From the NCBI GenBank assembly GCA_036874045.1, contig JAZBRI010000011.1:9291501-9355500 (forward strand): a stretch of DNA of 64,000 nucleotides, read 5' to 3'. The first letter of the stretch is position 1. Each line of letters begins with the position of its first letter. The stretch is from Cymodocea nodosa (taxonomy: Eukaryota; Streptophyta; Magnoliopsida; Alismatales; Cymodoceaceae). A program made the position numbers and the translations under genes. The notes under the pieces were generated by a model. The model was not told the DNA's origin. It was given only the letters and a program-made list of their open reading frames with translations, and made no database searches. Below are positions 1-11,250 of the stretch, piece by piece.

Positions 1-402
1 TCCAGTCTGTCATACCTATCCCAAACTTCCTTGTCTCTCAACATATTACACATTCTAAACTAACCATCAGTTGGGTAAACCATAGGATTCTCTTACTCAG
101 CTCTATTATATTGAAGATAATTCATTTGTTGTTCATGTGATCTAACCATCTACAACCGTCTCAGTTTCAAACAATTAGAGATGTTCGACCTTCCAATTTA
201 TAGAATTAACATATGCTAACTACAGGTTTCAGAAATATTTGAGCATAAGCATATGCCATATTCTCAATTATAGAAGAGAACAAACAACACACCTCTTGCT
301 TTTAAAACAAAACAGCACTCATAGTTGCTTAGCTTCTCAATTCCCCAACAACAGCACCAGAAAACTTGTATTGATTGCGAAAGGTTAGATCACACAACTG
401 GT
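1..402 (-). pseudogene. gypsy-1 nucleocapsid region, degraded (copy E1)
   Basis: This is the start of the internal region of a minus-strand Athila-like Ty3/gypsy element, just downstream of its PBS at 403-419. On the minus strand it aligns with the nucleocapsid-like segment at 31972-32280 and with 12756-12960. The stretch around MAYAYAQ and LKPVVSIC is recognisable near 210-270. The CCHC motif seen in the sister copies (CEFCNLEGH) is destroyed here: the second codon after the first Cys is a stop and the second Cys reads Tyr. The element continues off the left edge of the window. Non-functional remnant; family assignment rests on alignment by eye with the other copies. Confidence 0.7.
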
Positions 403-419
403 CGCTGGCAACGGTGCCA
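403..419 (-). other. gypsy-1 primer binding site (E1), tRNA-Asp type
   Basis: The minus strand reads TGGCACCGTTGCCAGCG. This is the tRNA-Asp complement TGGCGCCGTTGCCGGGG with about three changes. It lies eight bases from the presumed LTR edge at 428. Confidence 0.75.
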
Positions 420-427
420 GAAATGCT

Positions 428-999
428 TGTTCTTGGGTTTTGTTAACTTCTATTTTTAAACTTGTTTAATTTGTCTTTATGCTTATATAAATAATTACTT
501 TTAGAAGTAAACTAACAACCTTTCACACAAATTAGATATTAATTCCAATTTGTATTTTAACTGCAAGTGCACAATGTATATTGTATTTGTGTGCAAGTAT
601 AGGTCGATCCCATAGAAAATTGAGTAAGAATTGTTTACTATTCCATTTTTTTTATATTAGACTTAATGTGTTCAATAATCACTTTGTTGAGTTACAGTTA
701 ACACAACGGACTAAGTTCGTAAAGTTATGGCTAACTCAACGGACTAACCTTGTGGACTTAAGTTAACTCCACAAGCTTATCTTTCTAGTTAAATATTGTT
801 AATTACAAAGGAATTCGGCCAACCATTAGGCAGTTCTAGAGATTGTAAATAACATCAATTAAGCTCTTTAATGCTAGTTAAGATTAGATTTATCATTAAG
901 CAACACTAACATTCAAATATTTCAAACAGTAACCATTAAAATCTTTAAGTATTTGGAACAAATCAATTTCAGTAAACTGTAAAACTATTTTCTATTTTC
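428..999 (-). repeat. gypsy-1 5' LTR, truncated (E1)
   Basis: On the + strand the LTR starts TGTTCTTGGG next to the PBS and matches 13072-13630 (same orientation) and the reverse of 31330-31888. It contains hairpin motifs such as GTGGACTTAAGTTAACTCCAC near 752-772. Homology stops at about 999, where a copia-2 LTR begins in mid-sequence, so roughly two thirds of the LTR is missing. Confidence 0.75.
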
Positions 1000-1300
1000 G
1001 AAAAATCTCTTTAAGCTTCTATCTGAATTTCTGCACGTGGAAATTCAATGACTTAAGTTTTAGATAGTTAGCCTTCCTAACTTTCTGATTTTCCTTGAGC
1101 TTTCGGATAGTTAGCACCTTAACTCTCCAATCATTCAGCCAACTATCTTTAAAACCTTCTAAAATCTTTTTTATCATTTGCAGCAAACTCTGAGCTATCT
1201 GTATCATCTTCTGCTCTTTTGCTGAATTGTTATACCTGAGAAAATACAATTTGAAACCTCACATTGATTTTTGCATTATCAAAATCTTGAGGTCCTTTCA
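1000..1300 (-). repeat. copia-2 3' LTR, partial (copy F)
   Basis: This matches the last part of the copia-2 LTRs at 53228-54662 and 59748-61188, including GGATAGTTAG hairpins and TTTTTGCATTATCAAAA near the right edge. Its right end (TCCTTTCA, where sister copies have TTCTAACA) abuts a polypurine tract. About 1.1 kb of the outer LTR is missing at the junction with E1. Confidence 0.7.
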
Positions 1301-1321
1301 ATCTCCCCCTTTTCGATAATG
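1301..1321 (-). other. polypurine tract of copia-2 copy F, with inverted-repeat arm
   Basis: The minus strand reads AAAAGGGGGAGAT against the LTR edge, a typical copia 3' PPT. The arm TTTCGATAATG (1311-1321) pairs with CATTATCAAAA at 1274-1284 inside the LTR, with one mismatch relative to copy B. Confidence 0.75.
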
Positions 1322-1655
1322 GCAAAAACCTTACAATATATTACATGTATTTCTCTCCCTATATATCTATACAGATAATCGCAAAAAAAGAAAATAGGAT
1401 ACAAAGTTTGAAAATGACAAAACTCCCCCTATTTGTCTAAACTATCTAAAGTTACTCCCCCTAAGTTTACTACAGCCTGCCAAACGAATATAGATTTTCT
1501 CCCCTTTTTTTGCCATTTGTCAAAAGGAGTGAGAAGTAGGAAACTGAGCTAAGTTGGCTAAGTTGAATCTGAAAAAGTGGCTAAGTTGCTGCAAGACAGA
1601 GATGTTAGTAGCACAAGCTCCTAGTTGTGAGCATAGAGAGTAGAGAGATATGGAA
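1322..1655 (-). other. copia-2 3' untranslated region (F)
   Basis: No coding sequence is recognised. It contains further CTCCCCCT motifs (GGGGGAG on the minus strand) near 1423 and 1456, like those in the matching region of copy B near 54830. These may be accessory polypurine tracts. Confidence 0.5.
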
Positions 1656-3007
1656 TTATAACTCATGCAAAGAACAAATCCCTAAGTTTCGTCTAATATG
1701 ATTAAATGCAGATTCAGATAAGGGTTTGTTGAAAATATCTGCTAATTGTTCTTTAGTAGAGACATATTCTAAAGAAATATGACCTTTTTCAACATGGTCT
1801 CTTAGAAAGTGGTGCCTAATCTCGATATGTTTTACTCTAGAGTATAAGACTGTATTTTTGAAGAGATTTATAGCACTACTACTGTCATAGTGAATGATTA
1901 TATTCTGAAATTTAAGTTTATAATCATCCAATGTTTGTTGCATCCATAGAATATGTGCACAACATAATCCTGCTGCCATGTATTCAGCTTTAGTTGTAGA
2001 GAGTGCTATAGAATTTTATTTTCTATTGAACCATGAAATAAGAGAGTGACCAAGTAGTTGGCATGTACCACTGGTGCTTTTTCTGTCTGATTTGCATCCT
2101 ATATAATCTACATCACTGTAACCTACTAATATTAGATGATTTTGTAAAGAATAAAATAAGCCAAAGTCTTTTGTACCTTGTAAATATTTAAAGATACGTT
2201 TGACTACTTTTAAATGTGATGCTTTTGGAGAAGCTTGATATCTTGCACAAGCACATACACTAAACATTATATCTGGTCTACTGGTTGTTAAATACAGAAG
2301 TGATCCAATCATGCCTCTGTATTTCTTTTGATCTATAGAAGAGCCAGAGATATCTTTATCAAGCTTTTCATTTGAGTTCATAGATGTATTTGCTTCTTTT
2401 GATTTTTCCATACCAAACTTTAAGAGAATTTCTTTGCAGAATTTTTCTTAATTTAGAAAGATGTCATGCTGTAATCCTAGAAAGAATTTTAATTCTCCCA
2501 TAAGACTCATTTCAAATTCATTCTTCATTAAAATCTGAAAGTCATGACATAGATTCTCATTTGTGGCACCAAAAATAATATCATCAACATAAATCTGAAT
2601 TATCAACATATGAGAATTTTCTAACTTGATAAAAAGAGTGTTGTCTGTAGTTCCTATGTTAAACTGATTTTCAATAAGGAAACCCTTCAGTTTATCATAC
2701 CATACGTGGTGCTTGCTTCAGACCATAAAGAGCTTTATTCAGTTTGTATACATGGTCTGGTTTTTCTTCATCTTCAAAACCTGGTGACTGTTCTACATAT
2801 ACTTCCTCTTGCAAAATGCCATTAAGAAAAGCATTTTTAACATCCATTTGATAAAGCTTTATTTTCACACTACTTGCAAAGGCAAGCAATATTCTAATTG
2901 CTTCAAGTCTTGCCACAGGTGCAAAAGTTTCTTCATAATCGATTCCTTCCTACTAGTTGTATCCCTGAGCAACAAGTCTAGCTTTGTTTCTGATAATACT
3001 GTCATTA
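1656..3007 (-). pseudogene. copia-2 reverse transcriptase C-terminal part and RNase H (F)
   Basis: This is the 3' end of the copia pol polyprotein, which copies element RNA into DNA in the virus-like particle. On the minus strand, RT motifs appear in order: FQ-type [10 protein letters not shown] near 2840, [10 protein letters not shown] near 2705, the intact catalytic [10 protein letters not shown] near 2575-2600, and GSLLYLTTSRPDIMFSV near 2270-2310. RNase H follows with YSDVDYIGCKSDRKS, a SAINLFKN stretch and ADIFNKPL, ending at GICSLHEL. Stops replace Gln codons near 2446 and 2013. The N-terminal part of RT lies across the solo LTR, from 4561. Clearly copia; inactive. Confidence 0.85.
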
Positions 3008-3594
3008 TTATCTGTTGAGTATTTTTATTTTGATGATGTGTGCTGAATGAAAATAATCATATTTGCTCAATTACTATTGCTTGTGAAAAGAAATTAAAAT
3101 CATCAATTAATACAAAAAAAGCTTATTGATATAAATACTTGTCTATATTGGATCTGAAGTTAATAACTAGTCGTTTCGTTGCATTAATTTCTCATTTAGC
3201 TAAACGTTAAGTTAACGTGTGTTTTTATTGAAAAGCATGATATGTTTTAATGTTATATCTTCTGTATCATAAACAGTGCACGTTTAGACAACTCGTTAAG
3301 TTAGAGTTTTGTTTGTATAGAGGTCACGTGAGAACTCGTTAAGTTAGAGGCTTAAAGGTTAAAATAGGTCACGTGATAACTCATTAAGTTAATGTTATAC
3401 ACGTGGTGAAATTATAAGTTACGAATGTTGTATTGTATCACGTGAGGTGCATATGTTTAACTCGTTAAGTTAACATAACTAAACGTGTTGAGTTGCTATA
3501 TTGAACACTAAGGCAACACGTTAGGTTAGCGTTATAAACTTAAGTTGTTATTTTTGCATGTGGTAAAATTCTTATTATAAAAACATTTGTTTAT

Positions 3595-3680
3595 TACTGG
3601 TTCGTTGAGTTATCATAACACAATGGAGATGGTTCGTTGAGTTATCATAACACCACGGACATAGTTCGTTGAGTTAGCTA
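3595..3680 (+). repeat. tandem ~33-bp repeats in solo LTR
   Basis: Two full copies and one partial copy of a unit beginning GGTTCGTTGAGTTATCATAA lie head to tail. Each carries the GTTGAGTTA half of the hairpin motif found in many LTRs of this window. Confidence 0.7.
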
Positions 3681-3737
3681 CAGTACTTGTCACGTGAAAT
3701 GGCACATGAGGAACTCGTTAAGTTAGAAACGTTAAGT

Positions 3738-3748
3738 TATATATATAC
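3738..3748 (+). promoter_or_regulatory. possible TATA box in solo LTR
   Basis: The run TATATATATAC sits mid-LTR, downstream of the G-box cluster, where a U3 promoter would be expected. There is no transcript evidence. Confidence 0.35.
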
Positions 3749-4565
3749 TTGGGTTACTCGTTTAGTTAACATTAAAGTAACGACTTCTTATTACACTGAT
3801 GAAAAACTTTTGGACGAGAAAGTTTATTTTGCAGGAAATTTTTCAGAGATCCAGGACTGATGATTAAAGAAAATTTGAAATATAAACGTGGGTTAGAACG
3901 TGTGTGTTTCGATGAAGGAAAAAGAAAAGACATGGAGAAGTGGAAAACTGGTGGTGGTTAAACGTGAAGGATATGCATGAAATGAAGATACAGTATAAAA
4001 GGCATAGAATTCTTGTTGATCAATTTATCCTTGCACACAAAACGAAAAATCTTTTCAAGGATCAAACCATCCCTGCACACCAAAAGAAAAATCTTTTTCA
4101 GGGATCAAAAACACCTTCTCAGGGAAAATCTCTCAAGTGGAAGAAAGTTCAGTGAAGCATAAAAAGGTAAGATTTTCGTCACTAAAGATTTGAAGTATCA
4201 GAAGAAAGCAAATTCGGTGAAGCATGAAAAGACAAGATATTCGTCACTGAAGAATTGCTGAAGAAGAAAAAGAAGAAGAAGAAAGATCTCAAACAAGGAG
4301 AAATGTTTCAAATTCCGCAAATTAGTTTTCTGTGTTTGTAGTTATGAAATTGTTTGGATGATACATGGTATTGAAATATAATTGCATCTACAATTTCTGA
4401 GGAGAATTGAATTGTATATTGTAATTGAAACCTTGAATAAAAATGATTTTATGAAAGCAATGTCTCGACTTGTTTTTGAGTTTTAAAGTTTCAAATATAT
4501 TTCAGAAAATATTAAAGATACACAATTCACCCCCCTCTTGTGTAGCCATACGATCCTACATTATC

Positions 4566-6246
4566 TAATTTATTATTAAACACTCATCTAGTTCTAATAA
4601 TTAATTTTTCAATGGGCCTTTCAATTAAATCCCAGACTTCATTTTTCTTGAACTGATTTAGCTCCTCTTTCATGGCCATAATCCAGTATTCATCATTGCA
4701 AGCTTCTTCAACTATTGTAGGTTCAAGTTCAAATACAAATGCATAGTAATTACAAATATTCTGAATTTTGCTTCTTATTTGAACCCCTTGATTTATATTC
4801 CCAATAATTTATGCAATGGGATGTCTAGACTTTGTCTTCCATGCTTTTTCTGTCATAGTAGGTGTAGGCAGTGTTGAACTATCCTTTTTCTAAAAAAATT
4901 TCTGATTTACTGATTCATTTTCACTTTCACTATCTATCTTCAATTGCTTCAATTTTCCTACTAGTTCTTCGTCAAATGGTACATTTATTGATTCTTCTAC
5001 TCTTCTTTCATATTCAAAATAGACTTTGTAAGCTTTACTTCTCGAAGAGTATCCAACAAGTAGAGCAGGATCAAACTTTGCATCAAATTTGTCCTTTTGA
5101 TCCCTTGTATTAAGCACAAAACATCTTGATCCAAAAACTTTAAAATATCCAACATTTGGTGTTTTACCATACCATAATTCAAATGGTGACTTATGCAAAA
5201 TAGGCCTAAGATGAGTTCTGTTTATTGAATAACATGTAGTATTTACAACTTCAGCCTATAAGAACTTTAGTAAATCAAATGCATTAAGGATTGTTCTTGC
5301 CATTTCTTGTACTGATCTATTTTTCCTTTCTACAACTCCATTCTGTGTAGGAGTTCTTAGACATGAAAACTCATATAATATACCAAAGGAATTACATAAG
5401 TCTTCAAATTCAGAATTCACCTCCATGATCACTTCTAATTTTCTTCACAGTTGATTCTTTTTCATTCTGAATTCTAATACAGAGATGTTTGAATTCATAG
5501 CAAGTTTCATTCTTGTGTGCTAAGAAAATAACCTAAGTGAATCTTGTATAATCATCAACTACCACTAAGGTATATTTTCTTCCTCCTAAACTAGTTGTCT
5601 ATGTAGGACCAAACAGGTCTATATGCAGTAGATCTAGTGGCTGACTCATGGCAATATCTTCAATACTCTTATGTACTGATTTCTTTTGTTTTCCAATCAT
5701 ACAGTCACTATAGAGTTTATCCCTTTTGAATTTGAGTTTAGGCACACCTCTAACAAGATTATGTTTAGTCAATTTTCTTAAGATTCTCATATTCACATAA
5801 TTTAGTCTCTTATGCCATAACCATTCATCTTCATTAGAAGCAACTAAACATGCATTACTAGACATATTATTAGATGGAAATTCCAATGCATAAATTGAAT
5901 TGTCTCTATATCCAGTAAATTTGATTTCATGTGTATCTTGTTGTAATATAAAATAGTTTTCAGCAGTAAAAAGTATATTGTAACCTTTGTCACATAATTG
6001 ACCTACACTTAGCAGATTTTGTTTTAAACCATTTACATGCAAGACATTTTCTATTTTTCTATTTTTAGATGCAACATTTCCTACAGCAATAATTTTACAT
6101 TTTTCATTATTACCAAACTTAACAGATCCTGAATTTATAGACTTAACAAATTCTAGAAATCTTTTCTTACCTGTCATGTACTTTAAGCATCCACTATCAA
6201 TAATCCACTTAGATGTTTGAGCTTCCTTGTCCTTGCAATCTCGCAA
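4566..6246 (-). pseudogene. copia-2 protease, integrase and RT N-terminus (F)
   Basis: Read on the minus strand, the segment starts with a protease active site WIIDSGC near 6200. The integrase zinc-binding region follows (LWHKRLNY near 5830 and CMIGKQKK near 5690), then HIDLFGPT, which carries the first catalytic Asp. The core continues in broken frames to 5200, with RSDHGGEF and QNGVVERKNR still readable, so all three DDE residues survive. After it come FELWYGKTPNVGYFKVFG and the linker to RT (EVWDLIERP near 4630). Frameshifts and stops separate these blocks. The segment is interrupted at 4561 by the solo LTR. Confidence 0.82.
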
Positions 6247-6247
6247 A

Positions 6248-6478
6248 TCATGTTGAAATTAAGACTTTTGGTACCCATATTTTCTTGGGTCCATTAGTGT
6301 TAGTCATTTGCATATTAAACCTGTTGCATTTTGGTAGCCATATATGAGTAGATCTTCTTTTAATGACAAAAACAGTTGTGTCATCTCTGTAAGATCTAAT
6401 TTTTCCACCATAGTAGGGATTCCTGTGGTACAGCATACCTTAGGCCAAAATTACTTATTCCTGTTCTTTTAAATCCTA
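6248..6478 (-). pseudogene. copia-2 gag C-terminal fragment (F)
   Basis: The minus strand encodes GGKIRSYRDDTTVFVIKRR and GPKKIWVPK, which match the C-terminal end of gag in copies D (24779-25000) and B (58208-58330). The rest of gag, the PBS and the 5' LTR are absent: a gypsy-2 LTR fragment begins at about 6479. The right part of the element was therefore lost by deletion or recombination. Confidence 0.7.
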
Positions 6479-6711
6479 AATTGAATTATAAACTTTTAAC
6501 AACAATAAATACATCAAAGTATCAAGTCATTCATAAAATTCATAAATGATACATGTTTGAAATAATTTCCTACTTTTAACTGTATAAAATGGGGATTGGT
6601 TTTTATTGGTTAAATAATGAAATAAATGCATAATATGACTTTAATAAATCTCATGTAAATCTATTTAACCAATAAGATCCTATAAAAATATGCAACATTT
6701 TAATCCAAACA
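6479..6711 (-). repeat. gypsy-2 LTR terminal fragment
   Basis: The last 233 bp of the gypsy-2 LTR (TTGAATTATAAAC...ATCCAAACA) are nearly identical to 42582-42814 and 50153-50385, with about half a dozen differences by eye. What follows at 6712 is accessory-ORF sequence rather than a gypsy-2 PPT. This is therefore the outer edge of a minus-strand gypsy-2 insertion, the rest of which has been lost. Confidence 0.8.
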
Positions 6712-7641
6712 CTACTGCTCCTACTCCTCAGATTCGGATAGCAGGTCTACAAAAATGGGATTTGTAGGCCCTACTGATATTATAGGCTCAGGTTTAATCT
6801 CTACTGGAGCTTCAAGCACTATCTCTTTTCCTTTCCTTCTTCTAAATAGCTATGCCTAGTCTTCCTCTTCCTCCTCTAAGATTAAATCTACAAAAGTAGG
6901 CTCTACAGGCCCTTGAGTCACAGGTACTAGCTCTTCCTATTTTACTTTTTCTATAATTACTAGTCTCAAAGGATCAGCTTCAATTTCTCTTGTAGCCATT
7001 GATCTAGCTGCTTCTTGATGCTGCTTTACTTTAATTTTATACTAGGCCTTCAACTTTTCTTCAACCTGCCTTCCCTTTATGGCATCATACAGAATATGTG
7101 CCTTGGCCATAGTCATTTCTTCATTATCTCCTTGGTCTTTTGCTGTTTTGACCAAGCTAGCAAACTCCTTGTCTTCTTCTTCAGTTCTCGACCAAGCAAA
7201 TGCTACTCGTGGTAAAGGTTCTGTTGGTGGAACTAAAGGCCCTTCTTGTTCTGCTACTGCAGTCAGCATTTCTACTGCTAGTTCTTCTACTGCCTTCCTT
7301 TATTGCTCTCAGATTTCCCACCAGGCATGTCCAGCAATATGACTTGTAAACCAAAGTCGTAACTTGTGTTAGATTAATTCTAGGGCAACCTCGTTGTTTG
7401 GTCTTATTTTTCTTTCTCTCTTTACTGCAACTTTTGTTGCTACTCTAATCCTTATTTCTACAATTTGAGGTATTCTAATATCTAAATCTACTAAAACTTT
7501 CCTCTAATAGAAGATGTCAAATTCTACCTTTTCTAGTTCTTTTTCCTATGTTGTGTTCTTGATCTTTTACCTCGTATGCCAATCTTCTAATTCTCTAAGA
7601 AATCTCGTGGTGTCAACTTCCTCCCAGAACTCTAGCATCAT
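6712..7641 (-). pseudogene. accessory ORF, N-terminal part, gypsy-1 linked (G1)
   Basis: From about 7641 leftwards the minus strand reads MMLEFWEEVDTTRFLREL and later KEFASLVKTAKDQGDN, followed by an acidic Glu-rich stretch. It matches the first half of the ORF at 16869-19077, for example its KDQG and PIFVDLL blocks. It lies 3' of gypsy integrase, where Athila-like elements carry their envelope-like ORF. Several stops interrupt it, and the C-terminal domain is cut off at 6712 by the gypsy-2 fragment. Function unknown; an envelope-like or other accessory role is only suggested by position. Confidence 0.6.
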
Positions 7642-8354
7642 CTTGACTTTGTGGTGTAACGGAACGGAACGGAATCGCTCTGATCTCTACTGTTCTAAGT
7701 TCTAAATGATTCTACAGATAATACCCCCAAATCCTAAGTTTTAATATAAATAAATCCAAAGTTTTAAGCAAGTAGTCAGGTCATTTTCCCACGCAAACTC
7801 TCACTCTCTCACTCACTTCTCCATGGAGTTATGGTTAACTCTATGGACTAAGTCTGTGGACTTAAACACAGTACTCCATTGAGTTACAACTAACTCAATG
7901 GAGTAAGTTCATTAACTTATCCTAGATTCAACAGGGTAAGTTCGTTGAGTTAAGCATAACTCAAAGGACCTCCCGTAAAGTTATAACTAATAAAAATACT
8001 TATAATAATAATTTTTACTTCAATCTGACCGACTCTTAATTTTTCAACCTTTTAAAATTTCAATCAAACCATTATATTCCTTAGTTGAACTATAATTAAA
8101 TACTTTCTTTTTTTTCTATACTAGTTGAACCGATACTATGCTTCGGTAAAACCAACATTTTACTCAACATAATATATAGATTTTTTTATGTTTTTATGTT
8201 TCGGTCTGACCGATGGATCCTATTAGTTGAACCGCAACAATTTTTTTCTTTTTTTTATATGTTTCGGTAAAACTGATAATTTCTTTCAGTTGAACCATAA
8301 CTAATTTTAAATAAGGTTTTTTTTTAAACATATATAGACTTAGATAATTTCTTA
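7642..8354 (-). other. hairpin-rich spacer between integrase and accessory ORF (G1)
   Basis: No coding sequence is recognised. The stretch 7800-7990 holds a run of GAGTTA/TAACTC hairpins. Much of it matches 19100-19556, the equivalent spacer of the second gypsy-linked accessory ORF. It may act as a promoter or leader for that ORF; that is inference. Confidence 0.5.
7873..7904. repeat. perfect 14-bp inverted repeat
   Basis: ACTCCATTGAGTTA and TAACTCAATGGAGT are exact reverse complements separated by CAAC. It is the cleanest copy of the hairpin family seen across the LTRs. Confidence 0.9.
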
Positions 8355-9720
8355 CTAAGTAAAGCTCGAGTAGTCCTCTACTCTTACTTCTTCTATAATT
8401 CCAAAAGAACTTTTTGGTATTTTTAGAATAAGTCTAAGTCTTTGTCCATTTACTTTAAATATATTCTTATAAAGTAATTTCTGATTTTTAGGATTTTCAA
8501 TTTCAATAACTCCATAGGAATAAATATTTTGAATTATATAAGGTCTTTCCCATCTAGATCTTAATTTTCTTGGATGGTTATGGAATCCAGTCATGTAAAG
8601 ATATACTTCTTGTCCTATTTCAAAAGTTTTTGGAATAATTTTCTTATCATGCCAAAACTTCATTTTCTCTTTTTCTTTTACAATTTTCTAATAAGCTTCA
8701 TTCCTAAATTCTTCTAATTCAATCAATTGCATTTTCCTATTTTCAGCAACTTGATTTAAATTAGTATTCAGAGTTTTTAATGCCCAATAAGCTTTATGTT
8801 CAATTTCAGCTGGTAAATGGCAAGTTTTCCCATATACTAGCCTAAAAGGTGACATACCTAAGCTTGTCTTATAAGCAATTCTATAAGCCCAAAGTGCATC
8901 TACTAATCTATTAACCCAATCTTTTCTAGTAGGATTTACTACTTTTTTTAAGATTAACTTAATTTGTTTGTTTGCACTTTCTACTTATCCACTTATTTGC
9001 GAATGATATGATGTTGCAATTTTGTGATTTACTCCATATTTCTTCATTAAGGCTTCAAAACTTCTACTATAGAAATGAGTTCCTCTATCACTAATAATAG
9101 CTTTAGGTATTCTAAATCTGGCAATTATATTAGTTCTTATAAAATGTATTACTACTATATTGTCATTAGCTTTTGTAGGAATAGCTTCTATCCATTTAGA
9201 AATTCACCCTCAACAATATATAATTAAATTGATTAAACATAGGAAATAAACCCATAAAATCTATTCCCCATACATCAAAGATTTCAACCTCAATAATAGG
9301 ATTCAAAGGCATCATATTCCTCTTTGATATTCTTCCTATTTGTCGACATCTTAAACAACTTAAGCAGTATTTATAAGCATCTTTGAACAGCATTGGCTAA
9401 TAAAATTCACATTGTAGAATTTTAGCAATGGTTTTCCCTAAACCAAAATGCCCTCCACATGCTTGGTCATGGCAGAAAGATAATATGCTCTGATATTCAG
9501 TTTCTGGAACATACTTCCTTAAAATCAAATCATGACATTTATTAAATAAATATGGGTCTTCCCAATAGTAATATTTTACTCTTGAAAAGAACAATTTCTT
9601 ATCCTGTCTATTCCAATCTTTAGGTGTTAAACTAGTAACTAAGTAATTAACTATATTTGCATACCAAGGCATTGTATTGATGGTCATTAATTGTTCATCA
9701 GGAAAATTATCCTTAATTTC
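8355..9720 (-). pseudogene. gypsy-1 integrase (G1)
   Basis: Athila-like Ty3/gypsy integrase on the minus strand, which would insert element cDNA into the genome. The zinc-binding N-terminus is visible as [12 protein letters not shown] near 9450 and CLSCLRC near 9345-9365. The core carries WGIDFMG (first Asp) near 9260, ISDRGTHF (second Asp) near 9080 and VESANK (Glu) near 8980, so the DDE triad is present. The C-terminal region has RKLRSRW and FKVNGQRL near 8440-8580. Stops and a frameshift split it into at least three open segments. It sits between RNase H and the hairpin spacer. Confidence 0.85.
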
Positions 9721-11250
9721 AATGCTTGATTTTTCTATTTGTAATCTTGATAAATGATCTACTACTACATTCTCACAACCTTTTTATCTTTAATTTCTAG
9801 ATTAAATTCTTGTAATAATAATATTCATCGGATCAATCTAGGTTCAGTCTCTTTCTATGCTATTAAGGTGTTTTAAAACTGAATGATTCATGTATACTCT
9901 CACTTTAACTCCAATTAGATATGATCTAAACTTTTTTAAGGCAAACACAACAGCTAACAGCTCTTTTTCAATAGTTGTATAATTAACTTGAGTATCATTT
10001 AAAGTTTTGCTTGCATAATGAATCACGCTATGAGATTTTTCTATCTTCTCTCCCATCACTGCTCCTACAGCAAAATCAGATGCATCGCACATTAATTCAA
10101 ATGGATTACTGCAATCAGGTGCTTGTATTATAGGAGTTGAAATTACTGCAATTTTTATCAAAGTTAAATAGGACATCTTTTAATAGATTAGTTAAAGGTC
10201 TAGCTATTTTGCTAAAATCTTTAATAAATCTTCTATAAAATCCAACATGTCCTAGAAATGATCTAATATCTTTTATTGATTTAGGTTCTAGTAGATTAGA
10301 AATTACTTCTATTTTAGCTTTATATACTTCCAACCCTTTCTTTGAAACAACATGTCCCAAGACTATTCCTTGTTTAACCATGAAGTGACATTTTTCCCAT
10401 TTTAAAATCAGATTTTTTTCCACACAATGTTTTAATTCTTGGTCAAAATTGTTTAAACATACTTCATATGAAGTTCCATATACAGTAAAATCATCCATAA
10501 ATATTTCTAAAAAATCTTCAATCATTCTTGTGAATATGTCTTGCATACACCTTTAAAAGGTGGCTAGCGTATTGCATAATCCGAATGGCATTCTCGTAAA
10601 ACCATAAGTTCCATTAGGACAAGTGAAAGTTGTTTTCTCTTGATCCTCTAATGCTATTGGAACTTAGTTATATCTTGAATACCTATCTAGGAAACAAAAA
10701 TATTTTTGCCCTGCTAATTTCTCTAGCATTTGATCTATGAAAAGTAAGAGAAAATGATCTTTCCTAGTCACAACATTCAGCTTTCTATAGTCTATACACA
10801 CTCTCCAACCTGATTGAATTCTAGTAGGTATCAAGTCCTGACTTTCATTCCTAATAACTGTTAATCCTGATTTCTTGGGAACTACATGGATTGGACTAAC
10901 CCATGAGCTATTAGAAATTTGATAAATTATGTTATTATCTAATCATTTCACTATTTCTTTCCTAACTACTTCTTTAAGGTTTGGATTTAATCTCCTCTCA
11001 AGAATTCTAACTGGTTTAGCATTCTCTTGTAAATATATGTGGTGATAGCATAAAGTTGCACTTAACCCTTTTATATCAGTCATAGTCCATCCTATTGGTT
11101 CTTTATAAGTTTTTACTACTTTTAATTTAGCAATTTGATCCTCTTTTAAATCTAAAGCAATAATGATTGGACATGTTCATTTTTCTTCCAGAAATATATA
11201 GGTTAATTCAAGAGGTAAAGGTTTTTAATCTAAATGTTGACCATCAGAAG
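9721..11250 (-). pseudogene. gypsy-1 reverse transcriptase and RNase H (G1)
   Basis: On the minus strand, RT runs from about 11010 (ERRLNPNLKEVV) through CIDYRKLN near 10790, FTCPNGTYGF and MPFGLCN near 10590, to the catalytic EIFMDDF near 10490-10510 (FMDD is the usual gypsy form) and SFLGHVGFYRRFI near 10240. RNase H follows with [13 protein letters not shown] near 10080 and [18 protein letters not shown] near 9940. The later RNase H catalytic Asp (in TDH of copy G2) reads Asn here, in VYMNH near 9890. Frameshifts lie near 10120-10170 and after 9844. Inactive. Confidence 0.86.

Larger units (their letters stand above)
3008..4565 (+). mobile_element. solo copia-1 LTR with TTATC target-site duplication
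   Basis: The LTR occupies 3013-4560 (1548 bp). It begins TGTTGAGTATTTTT and ends CATACGATCCTACA. The 5-bp duplication TTATC flanks it at 3008-3012 and 4561-4565. No PBS, PPT or internal region is present, so this is a solo LTR left by LTR-LTR recombination. It interrupts the RT of copia copy F, whose frame resumes immediately after it. Its ends match the copia-1 LTRs at 40843 (start) and 28451/51143 (end), which helps define that family. It contains five CACGTG G-boxes (3325, 3370, 3400, 3439, 3691) and many GAGTTA/TAACTC hairpin motifs. The small open frame at 3940-4155 is not considered coding. Confidence 0.92.

Noticed and set aside
3940..4155. 71-codon open frame in the solo LTR
   Set aside because: It is a product of a partial tandem duplication (CTTGCACAC...AAAATCTTTT units) within an LTR; no domain or codon signal.
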